Shown in pieces: positions 1-8,975 of a stretch of DNA of 64,000 bases. The translations under genes were made by a program, and so were the position numbers. Under the pieces are notes generated by a model that searched no databases, was not told where the DNA came from, and saw only the letters and a program-made list of their open reading frames with translations. How positions within the stretch are numbered: position 1 is the first letter of the stretch; every line of letters begins with the position of its first letter. Source of the stretch: Clostridium sp. (lineage in GTDB: Bacteria; Bacillota; Clostridia; Lachnospirales; Lachnospiraceae); contig JAMPEW010000001.1 of NCBI GenBank assembly GCA_023664775.1, positions 134,855 through 198,854 of the forward strand. Direction: 5' to 3'.

Positions 1-1
1 G

Positions 2-514
2 GACATGGTAATAGACTACGGAGAGGGGGACAGCATAAGGGTACAATGTGCCTATGCGTATGGCAATGGAAGATGTTTTGTGGAATGCATGGAGTTTGCG
101 GACGGAACAGTATGGGGACCGGAGGAAGTTGGTTCAAGGGCAAACACCATATACGAAACAGAGGAAGGTGATAATCTTCCAGAGGCTCAGACAGTGGACA
201 TATTGAGCGGGCAAAGTGAAAATTATGTCTATATATTTAATGTCGGAGATGGAAATAACACGATAGAGTATAGTGGGTATGATGTGGAAGGAAGGATAGT
301 ATTTGGAGAGGGAATAAGTCCTGATAGTATAGAATTAAATAAAAATTCTGACGATTTTGTAATAACCTATGGCGAAGGAGACGTTATTACAATAAAGGAG
401 GCATATCAGCTTACTGATGATAAATGCAAAATTGAATACATAGAATTTTCCGATGGATTAGTGTATGTAATTGATTATGAAAATCTGATTTTGCAGCCTT
501 TAACCGGTGAGTAG
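2..514 (+). CDS. Haemolysin-type calcium-binding-related repeat protein, 3' end only
   Basis: The reading frame is open from the left edge, so this is the C-terminal end of a longer protein; the ATG at position 5 is unlikely to be the true start. About 170 residues remain. Two copies of a module of the type found in haemolysin-type calcium-binding-related proteins are visible: a DYGEGDSI...EFADGTVW stretch at the start and a TYGEGDVI...EFSDGLVY stretch near residues 122-156. Between them lies a GDGNNTI repeat followed by FGEGISPDSIEL, the usual linker of this family. Such modules occur in large secreted or surface proteins. Function is unknown and the N-terminal part lies outside the window. 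It ends at a hairpin shared with the convergent protease gene. Confidence 0.7.
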   Translation, partial: DMVIDYGEGDSIRVQCAYAYGNGRCFVECMEFADGTVWGPEEVGSRANTIYETEEGDNLPEAQTVDILSGQSENYVYIFNVGDGNNTIEYSGYDVEGRIVFGEGISPDSIELNKNSDDFVITYGEGDVITIKEAYQLTDDKCKIEYIEFSDGLVYVIDYENLILQPLTGE

Positions 515-543
515 AAAGCAGGCAATTTAATAAGCTAAAAAGG

Positions 544-571
544 AAATGGGGCTGATTTTGCAGCCCCATTT
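544..571. terminator. Bidirectional terminator hairpin between convergent genes
   Basis: Perfect 11-bp inverted repeat AAATGGGGCTG / CAGCCCCATTT with a 6-base loop. The A run and T run flanking the GC core let it work in both directions. It lies between the stop of the left-edge gene and the stop of the minus-strand protease. Confidence 0.85.
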
Positions 572-584
572 TATATGAAAAGCG

Positions 585-3050
585 TTACTGTAGCTGCACC
601 AAATTTGAGCAATGTCTGTTTCCCTGAGTGTCCTCGAATATAAACATTCCGAAATACGGAACGCCCGGAACCATGCTTCCTGAAACAGTAGAAAATCCGT
701 CTAATACAGGCTGTGTATTGTAGTGGAGTACAAGGTCGCTCCAATCAGCCTCGTTTAGATTGGTAAGGTCCTCCTCAGAGGTAAATTCGTGAGAGAGGGA
801 GCCAAAGGCAATATTTTGGTAATCATATGGATTAATCTCATATCTCTCAGGGAATAAATTAGTCGTATCACCTGAAACAAGATTGGCAATCGGATAGGTT
901 CCGATAAGTTCACCGCCCGGATGCTCTGCCGACACGTCCATGACAAAGTATGCATACATTGCATCCTCCTCCTGAATGTCCTCATTAAAGAGAATACTGG
1001 AAAGAAGATACCTTGTATAGCTGTCAGTTTTCTCCTGAATTGTATACATTACCTCATATTGCTGAAGGGTTGTATCATTCTGCATATAAATGATATTGCC
1101 GTCAAAGTTGGCTGTGGCAACATTTGATGCATCGATTGACACATCATTTCCCATGGCAACAAACATGTAATTGGAAGGATTGTCCAAATCCATTCTCGAA
1201 ATGACAAAATAAGCATTTTGATAGACGGCAGCCTGCTCAGGCGTAAGCTGAAGTGAAAATGTCATATCGCCGTTTGCAGTAGGAAGCATGGAAGCTACAT
1301 CCCATGTTGCCGTAAGTGTATTGTCTGACGTTAAAAGACCTGCAAAGGTTGTTATGTAGGCAGTATAATTTGGCGCAAAATTAAGTGTCTGATATATGGG
1401 AACGTAGTAACTCGTATAGCTTTTGGAATTGTATGGGTGGTAAATGGAAACACCATTTGCCTTTTCCTCATTTGCCTTGTTATAAATGACAAGGTCATTT
1501 AACGCCTGCGTAAGAGCCTGGGCTTCGCTTGGATAAAGCCGTTTCATATTGGAGGATAAGTCAGCCAAATCTATTATGTCGTAAGAATAATCCCCTGTAA
1601 ATTGGGACGCAATCTCCTTCGTTGTTACACGTATTCTTGAGTAATCTCCATAGTTTTCAGCAGAAAGCGCACCACTTGCTTGTGCATACATTGCTTCAAG
1701 AGCGGCTTCTGCAGCCTCCGCCTTGCTGAGGTCTAAAACGGAAAGGGTTACGCTTGTGTATGAATAAGGAACCGCATCAAATGTTTCCTCGCAGTAATCC
1801 ATGTATGCATCTACAATTTCCTTGCCAATCTCTGAACCGTCCGACAAATCATCAATTTCATTAAGGAAAGCATAGTCCCAGCCCCAGCCGGGTTCAGATT
1901 CCTGTGATGCTATCATATAATTTGCATATGGAGCAAGCGTATTGGCAGTTTCGATTGTTGCCATGAGGCAGGCGTCAAAGCCGATCCATTCAAGCTTGTT
2001 TTCATCATGGAAAGGGCTTTGGGAAAGTGCATTGTCAAGCTCCTCAAGCGTGAGACAATCACCTGTTAATTCATCAAAGCCATATCCAAGCAGGGCACCG
2101 CCGCCATGATTCCAAAGGATAAGGGAATATTGGTCAGCAGGATAATTTTCATAGCCATACTCTAAAAAGGAAAGCAGCGTATCAGGATCTCCCATGTTCT
2201 TGCTGTCAGTGCTATCGAGCATAGTAAGACTGCCATCAGATATTAGGTGAATGGAGTTATCGCCATCAGGAATACTGCTGTTGTACCAGTCCCGGCAACC
2301 GCCTGCATACAGTAAAAGGTTTATTTCATCGTCATCAAAATTAGAATCAAGCATTTCATCAATATCTGTTGATGCGGCAAGGTAGTCACTTTCCAAATCG
2401 GAGCCGACCATGTAAACCATGATGGTTTTACCTTTTGCAGCATTATTTGTTACAATATGCTCTGTGGTTGTAGCCTCTGTTGTTTCGGTTGTTTTTTCCG
2501 TTCCCGCAGAGTCAGTCGTGCTTGGCTTGTCCTTTGTATAGTCAACCGGTTTTAATTTGATAATCAGGATAATAGCAATGGCAATTGCAGCGACACCTGC
2601 ACCGATACCTGCAAAAATAGGCCACTTTTTCTTCTTTTTTTGTGTGCCATTATTCTGTGGCATATTATTGTTATATGGATAGTTTGGCTGACTATATATC
2701 TGCCGTTGTTGCATGTTCGGCTGATTGTATGTCTGTGCCTGTTGCATATTTGGCTGATGATACATCTGTCCTTGCTGCATATTCGGTTGATTGTATGTCT
2801 GTGCCTGTTGCATATTTGGCTGATGATACATCTGTCCTTGCTGCATATTCGGCTGATTGTATGTCTGCCTTTGCTGCATATTTGGCTGTTGGTACACTTG
2901 TCTTTGTTGATTATTTATTTGATTGTTTGGCTGGTTCATATTTGGCGGAGCCTGATTTTGAGGCTTTTGGACGCCGCCCGGAAGCTGCCAGCCGCAAATA
3001 GGACATTTGCCTGAAGGGTCAAGCTCGTGACCGCAATCATCACAATACAT
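585..3050 (-). CDS. Membrane-anchored clostripain-family (peptidase C11) cysteine protease with zinc ribbon and PQ-rich repeats
   Basis: An 821-residue protein. Order of parts: a short zinc ribbon with C3, C6, C16 and C19; a Pro/Gln/Asn-rich region with seven 11-residue repeats at about residues 53-129; a lysine stretch and one transmembrane helix at about 143-166; a Thr/Ser/Glu linker; then a C11 peptidase domain starting at KTIMVYMVGSDLES. The expected catalytic dyad is visible as His in WNHGGG (about residue 315) and Cys in FDACLM (about 360). Some 400 further residues have no domain I recognise. The topology places the ribbon and repeats in the cytoplasm and the protease outside. Start is supported by AGGAGG just upstream. 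C11 proteases cleave after basic residues; the substrate here is unknown. Confidence 0.85.
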   Translation of the reverse strand: MYCDDCGHELDPSGKCPICGWQLPGGVQKPQNQAPPNMNQPNNQINNQQRQVYQQPNMQQRQTYNQPNMQQGQMYHQPNMQQAQTYNQPNMQQGQMYHQPNMQQAQTYNQPNMQQRQIYSQPNYPYNNNMPQNNGTQKKKKKWPIFAGIGAGVAAIAIAIILIIKLKPVDYTKDKPSTTDSAGTEKTTETTEATTTEHIVTNNAAKGKTIMVYMVGSDLESDYLAASTDIDEMLDSNFDDDEINLLLYAGGCRDWYNSSIPDGDNSIHLISDGSLTMLDSTDSKNMGDPDTLLSFLEYGYENYPADQYSLILWNHGGGALLGYGFDELTGDCLTLEELDNALSQSPFHDENKLEWIGFDACLMATIETANTLAPYANYMIASQESEPGWGWDYAFLNEIDDLSDGSEIGKEIVDAYMDYCEETFDAVPYSYTSVTLSVLDLSKAEAAEAALEAMYAQASGALSAENYGDYSRIRVTTKEIASQFTGDYSYDIIDLADLSSNMKRLYPSEAQALTQALNDLVIYNKANEEKANGVSIYHPYNSKSYTSYYVPIYQTLNFAPNYTAYITTFAGLLTSDNTLTATWDVASMLPTANGDMTFSLQLTPEQAAVYQNAYFVISRMDLDNPSNYMFVAMGNDVSIDASNVATANFDGNIIYMQNDTTLQQYEVMYTIQEKTDSYTRYLLSSILFNEDIQEEDAMYAYFVMDVSAEHPGGELIGTYPIANLVSGDTTNLFPERYEINPYDYQNIAFGSLSHEFTSEEDLTNLNEADWSDLVLHYNTQPVLDGFSTVSGSMVPGVPYFGMFIFEDTQGNRHCSNLVQLQ
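2664..2894. repeat. 33/66-bp tandem coding repeats in the protease gene
   Basis: Seven tandem 33-bp units encode YxQPNMQQxQx. Two alternating versions make a 66-bp higher-order unit, of which neighbouring copies are nearly identical at DNA level. This implies recent expansion, so copy number may vary between strains. Confidence 0.85.
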
Positions 3051-3182
3051 AAATTATCCTCCTGAAAATATATTATTGTATTATTTTATCATAAAAAGGT
3101 ATAAAAAAGATATAGTTTACAGTTATTATGTTAAAAAAAACAAAATTATGATAAAATATGTCTTGAGGGCAATTCATTATAG

Positions 3183-3287
3183 ATGAGTACAATGGACTAT
3201 TTTTCAAATGTAGTTGTGCAATATAGGCAGTATCACAAGCAGGGCATTGTACAATGGCTGTTTGAGAAAGCGGGGGGTTGCCAATAG
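3183..3287 (+). CDS. Possible 34-residue small ORF upstream of dtd
   Basis: ATG to TAG, beginning [20 protein letters not shown] and ending AGGCQ. A GAGGG lies about 14 bases upstream, which is far for a ribosome binding site; a second in-frame ATG at 3192 is further still. No family recognised. It may be a real leader peptide for dtd or a chance ORF in the gap after the divergent protease promoter region. Confidence 0.3.
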   Translation: MSTMDYFSNVVVQYRQYHKQGIVQWLFEKAGGCQ

Positions 3288-3319
3288 CTGACAGTATATC
3301 ATTAAGTGAGGTGTTACAA

Positions 3320-3766
3320 ATGAGACTTGTTATTCAGAGGGTAGAAAGCGCCCATGTAGCTGTGGAGGGAAAAACAATAGGAAGCATAGAAAAAGGTCTG
3401 CTTGTACTTCTTGGTGTTGGAGAGGGAGATACGAGAGATATGGTTGATAAATATGCTGACAAGCTGATAAAGCTTAGAATTTTTGAGGATGAGGATGGAA
3501 AAACAAATTTAAGCGTAGCTGATGTGGGTGGACAGATTATGGTTGTATCACAGTTTACGTTGTATGCTGACTGCAAAAAGGGAAACAGACCAAGCTTTGT
3601 TTATGCGGGAGCGCCTGACATGGCAGAGGAATTATATGAATACTTTAAGCAGCAGGTAAAAGAAAAATATGGTGAGGTTTTCTGCGGGGAATTTGGTGCA
3701 GACATGAAGGTAAGTCTTGTCAATGATGGTCCTTTTACAATTATATGGGACAGCCGTGACTGGTAA
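3320..3766 (+). CDS. dtd: D-aminoacyl-tRNA deacylase
   Basis: Hydrolyses D-amino acids (and glycine mischarged on tRNA-Ala) from tRNA, a proofreading step in the cytoplasm. The 148-residue length is typical. The family signature SQFTLYAD near residue 78 and the C-terminal NDGPFTI motif, which form the cross-subunit active site, are both intact. The start MRLVIQRV matches the family and is preceded by GTGAGGTG; a longer in-frame ORF reaches 3278 but adds residues the family lacks. In many Firmicutes dtd follows relA, which is not the case here; upstream is only a short intergenic region. Confidence 0.95.
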   Translation: MRLVIQRVESAHVAVEGKTIGSIEKGLLVLLGVGEGDTRDMVDKYADKLIKLRIFEDEDGKTNLSVADVGGQIMVVSQFTLYADCKKGNRPSFVYAGAPDMAEELYEYFKQQVKEKYGEVFCGEFGADMKVSLVNDGPFTIIWDSRDW

Positions 3767-3773
3767 GGTTCTC

Positions 3774-3862
3774 ACATGCAGCGTCAGCCCTTGAGTTCTT
3801 GATTTACAAAGTAAATCGGAACATATGCTGAAAGTAAATTTGGAATGACTGATGTTCAAAAG
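3774..3862 (+). repeat. Intergenic palindromic repeat, copy A
   Basis: Lies between dtd and the MoxR gene and runs almost into the MoxR ribosome binding site. Contains an outer stem CGTCAG / CTGATG (one G-U pair), an inner hairpin GATTTAC-aaa-GTAAATC extended by GTTC / GAAC, and a GCTGAAAG element. Shares long near-identical blocks with copies at 7303 and 12490. Confidence 0.8.
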
Positions 3863-3879
3863 AATTTGGAGGAAATAGT

Positions 3880-4833
3880 ATGGATATAGCAGAGGTAAAA
3901 AATACGGCGGATAAAATAATAAAAAATATCTCCAAGGTAATTGTGGGGAAGGAGGAGCTTATAAAGCTTATGCTTACTGGAATTGCGGCAGGGGGACATG
4001 TGCTTCTCTGTGATAATCCCGGTACGGGAAAAACAATGCTTGCGAAGTCGCTTGCAAAAAGCATAGACTGTAATTTTAAACGTGTTCAGTTTACGCCCGA
4101 CCTTATGCCGTCAGATATTTCCGGGTTAAATATTTTTAACCAAAAGGAAGCAGAGTTTAAGCTTATCAAGGGACCGGTATTCACAAATATTCTTCTTGCT
4201 GACGAGATAAACCGGGCAACGCCGCGGACACAGTCAAGCCTTCTTGAGGCGATGGAGGAAAAGCAGGTTACTATAGACGGGGAAACAATAAAGCTTCAGG
4301 AACCGTTTTTTGTAATCGCAACGGAAAACCCTGTTGAAACTACAGGCACCTATCCCCTTCCGGAGGCACAGCTTGACAGATTTATCATGAAGCTTTCCAT
4401 GGGAAATACTACGAAAAAGCAGGAGCTAAATATAATAGACAGATTTATAGAGGAAAATCCGTTAGATACGATAAAAACAGTATGCACTGCCGAAGATATT
4501 ATTGATTTAAGGAATACGGTAAAAAAAATATTTGTGCATGACTGTGTAAGGGAATATATTGTTGACATAATTATAAAAAGCAGACGCAGTGAAAAGGCTG
4601 CCTACGGTGCAAGTACAAGGGGAACGCTTGCACTTGTAAGGTGTGCGCAGGCATATAGCGCAATTTCAGGGAAAAAATATGTAGACCCTGATACGGTTAA
4701 GCGCCTTGCACCTTATGTTTTGGGACATAGAATTCAGGCTGATTCAGGATATGGTTATGGACAGAAGGACAATGAAGTGTTGAAGGAAATGATAGAGCAG
4801 GTGGAGGTGCCTGTGGAAAATTGGGAGATATAG
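3880..4833 (+). CDS. MoxR-family AAA+ ATPase
   Basis: A 317-residue AAA+ ATPase of the MoxR branch, which act as chaperone-like machines, often maturing metalloproteins or surface proteins together with DUF58 and VWA partners. Walker A DNPGTGKT near residue 46, Walker B LLADEINRATPRTQ, and the sensor IATENPVE are all present, as is the C-terminal lid. Start is set by TTGGAGG just upstream. It is the first gene of a tight trio: the DUF58 gene starts at the next base after its stop. The client protein is not evident from the sequence. Confidence 0.92.
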   Translation: MDIAEVKNTADKIIKNISKVIVGKEELIKLMLTGIAAGGHVLLCDNPGTGKTMLAKSLAKSIDCNFKRVQFTPDLMPSDISGLNIFNQKEAEFKLIKGPVFTNILLADEINRATPRTQSSLLEAMEEKQVTIDGETIKLQEPFFVIATENPVETTGTYPLPEAQLDRFIMKLSMGNTTKKQELNIIDRFIEENPLDTIKTVCTAEDIIDLRNTVKKIFVHDCVREYIVDIIIKSRRSEKAAYGASTRGTLALVRCAQAYSAISGKKYVDPDTVKRLAPYVLGHRIQADSGYGYGQKDNEVLKEMIEQVEVPVENWEI

Positions 4834-5955
4834 ATGCGGATAATAATAGCTGTTGCAATCGCAGTAATCATATATGTGCTGCAAAATATGCTGTACAGTA
4901 GGCTGTGGGACAGGGCGCTCAAAGTGGATATTTATTTTAGCCGTCCATATGTGGAATGTGGAGAACGGGCAAAGCTTCTTGAAGTGATAAGCAATGAAAA
5001 AAGACTTCCGCTGCCAGCTTTGCATGTAAAGTTTTCGGCTCCAAGGTCATTTGTATTTGATGATGCTGTAAATGCATCTGTTACGGATTTATATTATAGA
5101 AATGATATTTTCTCGGTTATGGCATGTCAGAAAATTACAAGAACACTGGAATTTAAGACAGAAAAAAGAGGATATTATAAGATTGAAAGTATAAATCTTA
5201 CGGCAAAAAATTTATTCATGACAGGGACCTTTGCAAAAACCATGCACCCGATGGCAGCGTTTTATGTGTTTCCCAAAAAACATAATGATGTAAAATTTAA
5301 CGTGCTGATGAAGGATATCATGGGAGATATTGAGACAAGGTTTTACATTGCAGAGGACCCGTATACCTTTCGGGGAATCAGGGAATACAGCAGCCAGGAC
5401 ACTATGAGCAGAATAAACTGGAAAGCGTCTGCGAAAATGGGAAGCCTTATGGTGAATATGTATAACCAAACCTCTTGCTGTAAAGTGAAAATAATGCTTA
5501 ATCTCGATACGAATATCATGATTAAAGCTGACTATATCAAGGAGCTTTCCATAGAGCTTGCGTCCAGTGCCGCAAAATTGCTGATAGATAAAGCTATGCC
5601 TGTTATGCTTATCACAAATGGCACGGATGTATCGGGACAGGTGCTTGACGTATATTCGGAAGGAGCTTCGGAAAGCCATCTTAATACAATTGATAAGCAG
5701 CTTGCATGTATATCAGGAAATTTGGATGTAGAACATTTTATAGAGCTTGTTGACGATGAGCTTAAAAAGAAGGAAGATAATACCGCATATATCATTATAT
5801 CCTCATATTATAAGCGCAATCTTATGGAACGGCTGGATAAAATGAATGTGGGCGGCATGAATGTAAATATGATAGTGCCATATTACGATATGTATATGCC
5901 TGAAGTAAGCAGGTCCTACATGTATGGCTGGGAGGTGACATTAAATGACACGTAA
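4834..5955 (+). CDS. DUF58 domain protein, membrane-anchored partner of MoxR
   Basis: A 373-residue protein. A hydrophobic N-terminus (about residues 2-20) anchors it to the membrane. The DUF58 signature is seen in the middle as DPYTFRGIREYSSQDTMSRI followed by NWKASAKMGSL. DUF58 proteins are structurally related to von Willebrand A domains and travel with MoxR ATPases. It starts directly after the MoxR stop and overlaps the next gene by 11 bases, so the three are translated as a unit. Confidence 0.85.
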   Translation: MRIIIAVAIAVIIYVLQNMLYSRLWDRALKVDIYFSRPYVECGERAKLLEVISNEKRLPLPALHVKFSAPRSFVFDDAVNASVTDLYYRNDIFSVMACQKITRTLEFKTEKRGYYKIESINLTAKNLFMTGTFAKTMHPMAAFYVFPKKHNDVKFNVLMKDIMGDIETRFYIAEDPYTFRGIREYSSQDTMSRINWKASAKMGSLMVNMYNQTSCCKVKIMLNLDTNIMIKADYIKELSIELASSAAKLLIDKAMPVMLITNGTDVSGQVLDVYSEGASESHLNTIDKQLACISGNLDVEHFIELVDDELKKKEDNTAYIIISSYYKRNLMERLDKMNVGGMNVNMIVPYYDMYMPEVSRSYMYGWEVTLNDT

Positions 5956-7171
5956 AATAGTATTGGTAAGAAAGCTGCTTGATTTGATTTTTGACTGCCT
6001 GTTTTCGTGGCTTTTTGTAATGTTTTCCACTGTAGTTTTTTTCAAGGCAGAAACGAGTGGATTTTTTGTGCCATGTGTCATATGGATTTATGTTACGGCT
6101 TACATCATAAGGGAGCTTGCAAAAAATGCAATTACAATTTTATTCGCACATGCAATTTTTCTTGTTCCTTTTTATTTTTTAAATATAGAGGTCCGTTACA
6201 TAATTTTATTTGCAATGATAAGCTTTGTGCTTTTTTGTAAGGACTACAGCTATATAAGGGCAGGAAAAATATTAAAGCCTGTGGGTGAGGCACCGTGGTA
6301 TATTTTTTTGTTCTGCTTTATATTTTTTTTGTATGGCGTATACATGAAAAGTGAGCAGTTGAAAACTGCCTCCTACATTGTGCTGGTTCTTCTTATTATA
6401 ACATATCTGATAAATTTATATGTTGACGGATTAGGAAAATATCTTGGTGCAGCAAAAAATGTATCGGGCATACCGCTTAAAAATATAGCAAAAACAAATT
6501 CATTTATTGTCGGGCTTATTATGTTGCTTCTCGTTATTGTCATAGTGACAGTAAATTCGCATGATTGGAGCAGGCTTGTGGATATTATTGTAAATGGGAT
6601 TGTTTCTGTCATAAAACTGATAGGTTTTGGAATACTGTTTGTATTTAATATAATAAAAATGCTGCTTATGCGCCTGCCTGTATCCAAGATAAGTGACACG
6701 ATAGGAAACGAGTTGCAGGAAAGTAATTATGCGGAGCAGGGACAGGCAGTCTATGTCCTGTTAAGATTTCTGCTTGTTGCCGTCATGGCTTTTTTCTTGT
6801 TGATGCTGGTTATAAAATTTGTCCGCAAGCTTTTTGTGCGTCATAACAGGATGTCGGATATTGTTGAGGACATTTCTGTTAAGAAAAAGGAAAAGACAGA
6901 GCATGAAAAAAGGAAAGGGATATTCAGCGTTCTTTTTTCACATGAGGAAAGGGCAAGGCGAATGTATCGGGCACACATACTTGCATACAGATATGAGGTA
7001 AAGCTTAAAGAAACAAAAACCTGTCAGGACATTTGCCATGACATATATAGTGAAACAGGGGATGACGTGTCGGAGCTTACGGAAATTTATTCCGAGGTGC
7101 GATACGGTGAAAAAAGGGCTGACAGAAATGTCATAAAAAGAATGAGCAGTCTGATAGCAGGCAGCAAATAA
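5945..7171 (+). CDS. Polytopic membrane protein with DUF4129-like C-terminus, lacking a transglutaminase domain
   Basis: A 408-residue protein with about eight predicted membrane segments in its first 290 residues, then a basic cytoplasmic tail. The tail ends with ELTEIYSEVRYGEKRADRN, which resembles the DUF4129 tail of TgpA-type transglutaminase membrane proteins. Those usually occupy this place after MoxR and DUF58 and are 650-750 residues long. Here the extracytoplasmic transglutaminase domain is missing. The ATG at 5945 has GGGAGGTG in front of it and overlaps the DUF58 gene. Assignment of the tail is by eye and moderate. Confidence 0.65.
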   Translation: MTRKIVLVRKLLDLIFDCLFSWLFVMFSTVVFFKAETSGFFVPCVIWIYVTAYIIRELAKNAITILFAHAIFLVPFYFLNIEVRYIILFAMISFVLFCKDYSYIRAGKILKPVGEAPWYIFLFCFIFFLYGVYMKSEQLKTASYIVLVLLIITYLINLYVDGLGKYLGAAKNVSGIPLKNIAKTNSFIVGLIMLLLVIVIVTVNSHDWSRLVDIIVNGIVSVIKLIGFGILFVFNIIKMLLMRLPVSKISDTIGNELQESNYAEQGQAVYVLLRFLLVAVMAFFLLMLVIKFVRKLFVRHNRMSDIVEDISVKKKEKTEHEKRKGIFSVLFSHEERARRMYRAHILAYRYEVKLKETKTCQDICHDIYSETGDDVSELTEIYSEVRYGEKRADRNVIKRMSSLIAGSK

Positions 7172-7231
7172 AGAATAAGCTGAAAAATTAAAAATGCTAT
7201 GATATGTATGGCAAGAGCGGCAGTTTATAGA

Positions 7232-7260
7232 TTGAATATTTTATATTGTTGTGCTAAAAT
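7232..7260 (+). promoter_or_regulatory. Sigma-A-type promoter for glgA
   Basis: TTGAAT, 17-base spacer, TAAAAT. About 135 bases upstream of glgA, with the palindromic repeat copy B in the resulting leader. Confidence 0.65.
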
Positions 7261-7302
7261 ATTACAGGATAAAAAATACATTTCAGACATAAAGAGGAGT
7301 TG

Positions 7303-7378
7303 TGTCAAGTTTTCCCTGAAAACTTGACATGCAGCGTCAGCCCTTTGCTGAAAGCAAATTTTGGATGGGCTGACGTTC
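7303..7378 (+). repeat. Intergenic palindromic repeat, copy B, in the glgA leader
   Basis: Two modules. First a perfect 11-bp hairpin TGTCAAGTTTT / AAAACTTGACA (7303-7329). Then an outer stem CGTCAGCCC (7335-7343) / GGGCTGACG (7367-7375) enclosing TTTGC-tgaaa-GCAAA. It lacks the GATTTAC/GTAAATC hairpin of copies A, C and D, as if that module had been cleanly removed. The glgA ribosome binding site follows at once. Confidence 0.85.
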
Positions 7379-7398
7379 TAAGGATGGGAGGAAAATAC

Positions 7399-8835
7399 AT
7401 GAAGAAGATAGCTTATATTGCATCAGAGTGTGTGCCGTTTATCAAGACGGGAGGACTTGCAGATGTAGTCGGAACACTGCCGAAGATATTTGACAAAAAG
7501 GAATACGATGTAAGGATTATTATGCCGAACTATACATGTCTTCCTGCAAAATATAAATCAAAGATGAGGTATCTTACACATTTTCATATGGATATAGGCT
7601 GGAAGCAGCAGTATGTGGGTGTTATGTATCTCGAATACGAGGGTGTTCCTGTCTATTTTATTGACAATGAATATTTTTTCAATGGATATAATATATATGG
7701 CGATGTAAAGTGGGACATAGAAAAATTCTGTTATTTTTGTAAGGCTGCACTTTCCATCCTTCCAAGCGTGGGTTTCCAGCCGGATATCGTTCACTGCCAT
7801 GACTGGCAGGCTGGACTTGTGCCTGTATACCTTAAAACAGTATTTGCGTCAAATCCATTCTACAGTGGAATGAAATCAATCATGACGATACACAACCTGC
7901 AATTTCAGGGAAGGTGGGACATAAAGACAATCAGGGAGTATTCAGGACTTCCTGACTATGTATTTACCTCTGATAAGCTTGAAATGTATAAGGATGCATG
8001 TATGTTAAAGGGTGGTCTTGTATATGCAGACAAGATAACAACTGTATCAAACACATATGCCCAGGAGATACAGTCGCCTCAGTACGGAGAGGGCTTGGAC
8101 GGGCTTCTCTCTGCCAGACGTGAGTCGCTTTGGGGCATTGTAAATGGTATTGATTACCATGATTATGACCCTGCGACAGACACAAAAATATACAAGAATT
8201 ATACAATTAAAAACTACAAGAAAAACAAGGTTGACAACAAGGTGCAGCTTCAGAAGCAGCTTGGTCTGCCGGAGGATAAGGGTGCATATATGATAGGCAT
8301 TATATCAAGGCTTACGGATCAGAAGGGCCTTGACCTTGTAGACCGCATCATGAATGACATATGCACTGACGGAACACAGTTTGTCGTGCTTGGAACAGGT
8401 GACAGAAGATACGAGGATATGTTTAAATATTATCAGGGTATCCATCCTGCAAAGGTATCAGCCAATATTTATTATTCGGATGATTTGTCACACAAGATGT
8501 ATGCGGCATGTGATGCGATGCTTGTCCCTTCAAGATTTGAGCCTTGCGGTCTTACCCAGCTTATGGCATTAAGATACGGTACGCTTCCGATTGTCCGTGA
8601 AACGGGAGGACTGAAGGATACAGTGCAGCCGTACAATGAGTTTGAGGGCAGCGGTACAGGATTTTCATTTGCAAATTATGACGCAAGGGAGCTTCTTAAT
8701 ACAATCAATTATTCAAAGCGGATATTCTTTGACTATAAAGAGGCATGGTATGAAATGCAGGCGAGGGCAATGCAGCAAAACTATAGCTGGAGCAACTCGG
8801 CAGAAATCTATCAGAGATTATACGACCAGGTATAA
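7399..8835 (+). CDS. glgA: Glycogen synthase (ADP-glucose type, GT5)
   Basis: Transfers glucose from ADP-glucose to a growing alpha-1,4-glucan. The 478-residue length fits the family. The N-terminal KTGGLADVVGTLP motif binds ADP-glucose; HCHDWQAGLVP and the C-terminal PSRFEPCGLTQL motif are also intact. Start chosen at MKKIAYIASE because GGGAGG lies 8 bases upstream and family members begin this way; the longer frame to 7300 merely reads through the repeat element. No other glycogen gene is nearby, so it seems to be a single-gene transcript with its own promoter and terminator. Confidence 0.95.
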   Translation: MKKIAYIASECVPFIKTGGLADVVGTLPKIFDKKEYDVRIIMPNYTCLPAKYKSKMRYLTHFHMDIGWKQQYVGVMYLEYEGVPVYFIDNEYFFNGYNIYGDVKWDIEKFCYFCKAALSILPSVGFQPDIVHCHDWQAGLVPVYLKTVFASNPFYSGMKSIMTIHNLQFQGRWDIKTIREYSGLPDYVFTSDKLEMYKDACMLKGGLVYADKITTVSNTYAQEIQSPQYGEGLDGLLSARRESLWGIVNGIDYHDYDPATDTKIYKNYTIKNYKKNKVDNKVQLQKQLGLPEDKGAYMIGIISRLTDQKGLDLVDRIMNDICTDGTQFVVLGTGDRRYEDMFKYYQGIHPAKVSANIYYSDDLSHKMYAACDAMLVPSRFEPCGLTQLMALRYGTLPIVRETGGLKDTVQPYNEFEGSGTGFSFANYDARELLNTINYSKRIFFDYKEAWYEMQARAMQQNYSWSNSAEIYQRLYDQV

Positions 8836-8840
8836 ATAAA

Positions 8841-8910
8841 AAGGGCTGTCGCACTAAGGGTATTTATGTCATACAAAATACTCTTTCCTGTGACAGCCCG
8901 TATGTTTTAT
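8841..8910 (+). terminator. Terminator after glgA
   Basis: Long stem GGGCTGTCgCA (8843) pairing with TGtGACAGCCC (8889-8899), with an inner TATTT/AAATA stem, followed by a T-rich stretch. Confidence 0.75.
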
Positions 8911-8929
8911 AGGAAACTTCGGTTTCTAT
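8909..8929 (+). other. UUCG-tetraloop hairpin
   Basis: ATAGGAAAC-ttcg-GTTTCTAT: eight base pairs with one bulged G, closed by the very stable C(UUCG)G tetraloop. Lies just after the glgA terminator and about 50 bases before rqcH; role unknown. Confidence 0.6.
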
Positions 8930-8975
8930 CGGCATATGTTTTGAGGGGAAATTGCTTCTTATAAGGAGAACAGGC

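Noticed and set aside
2640..3014. Plus-strand ORFs of repetitive sequence opposite the protease N-terminus
   Set aside because: They read the 33-bp coding repeats on the wrong strand.
7300..7398. Longer glgA start at 7300
   Set aside because: The extension is encoded by the repeat element, glycogen synthases start at the MKK-IAY position, and a good ribosome binding site lies just before 7399.
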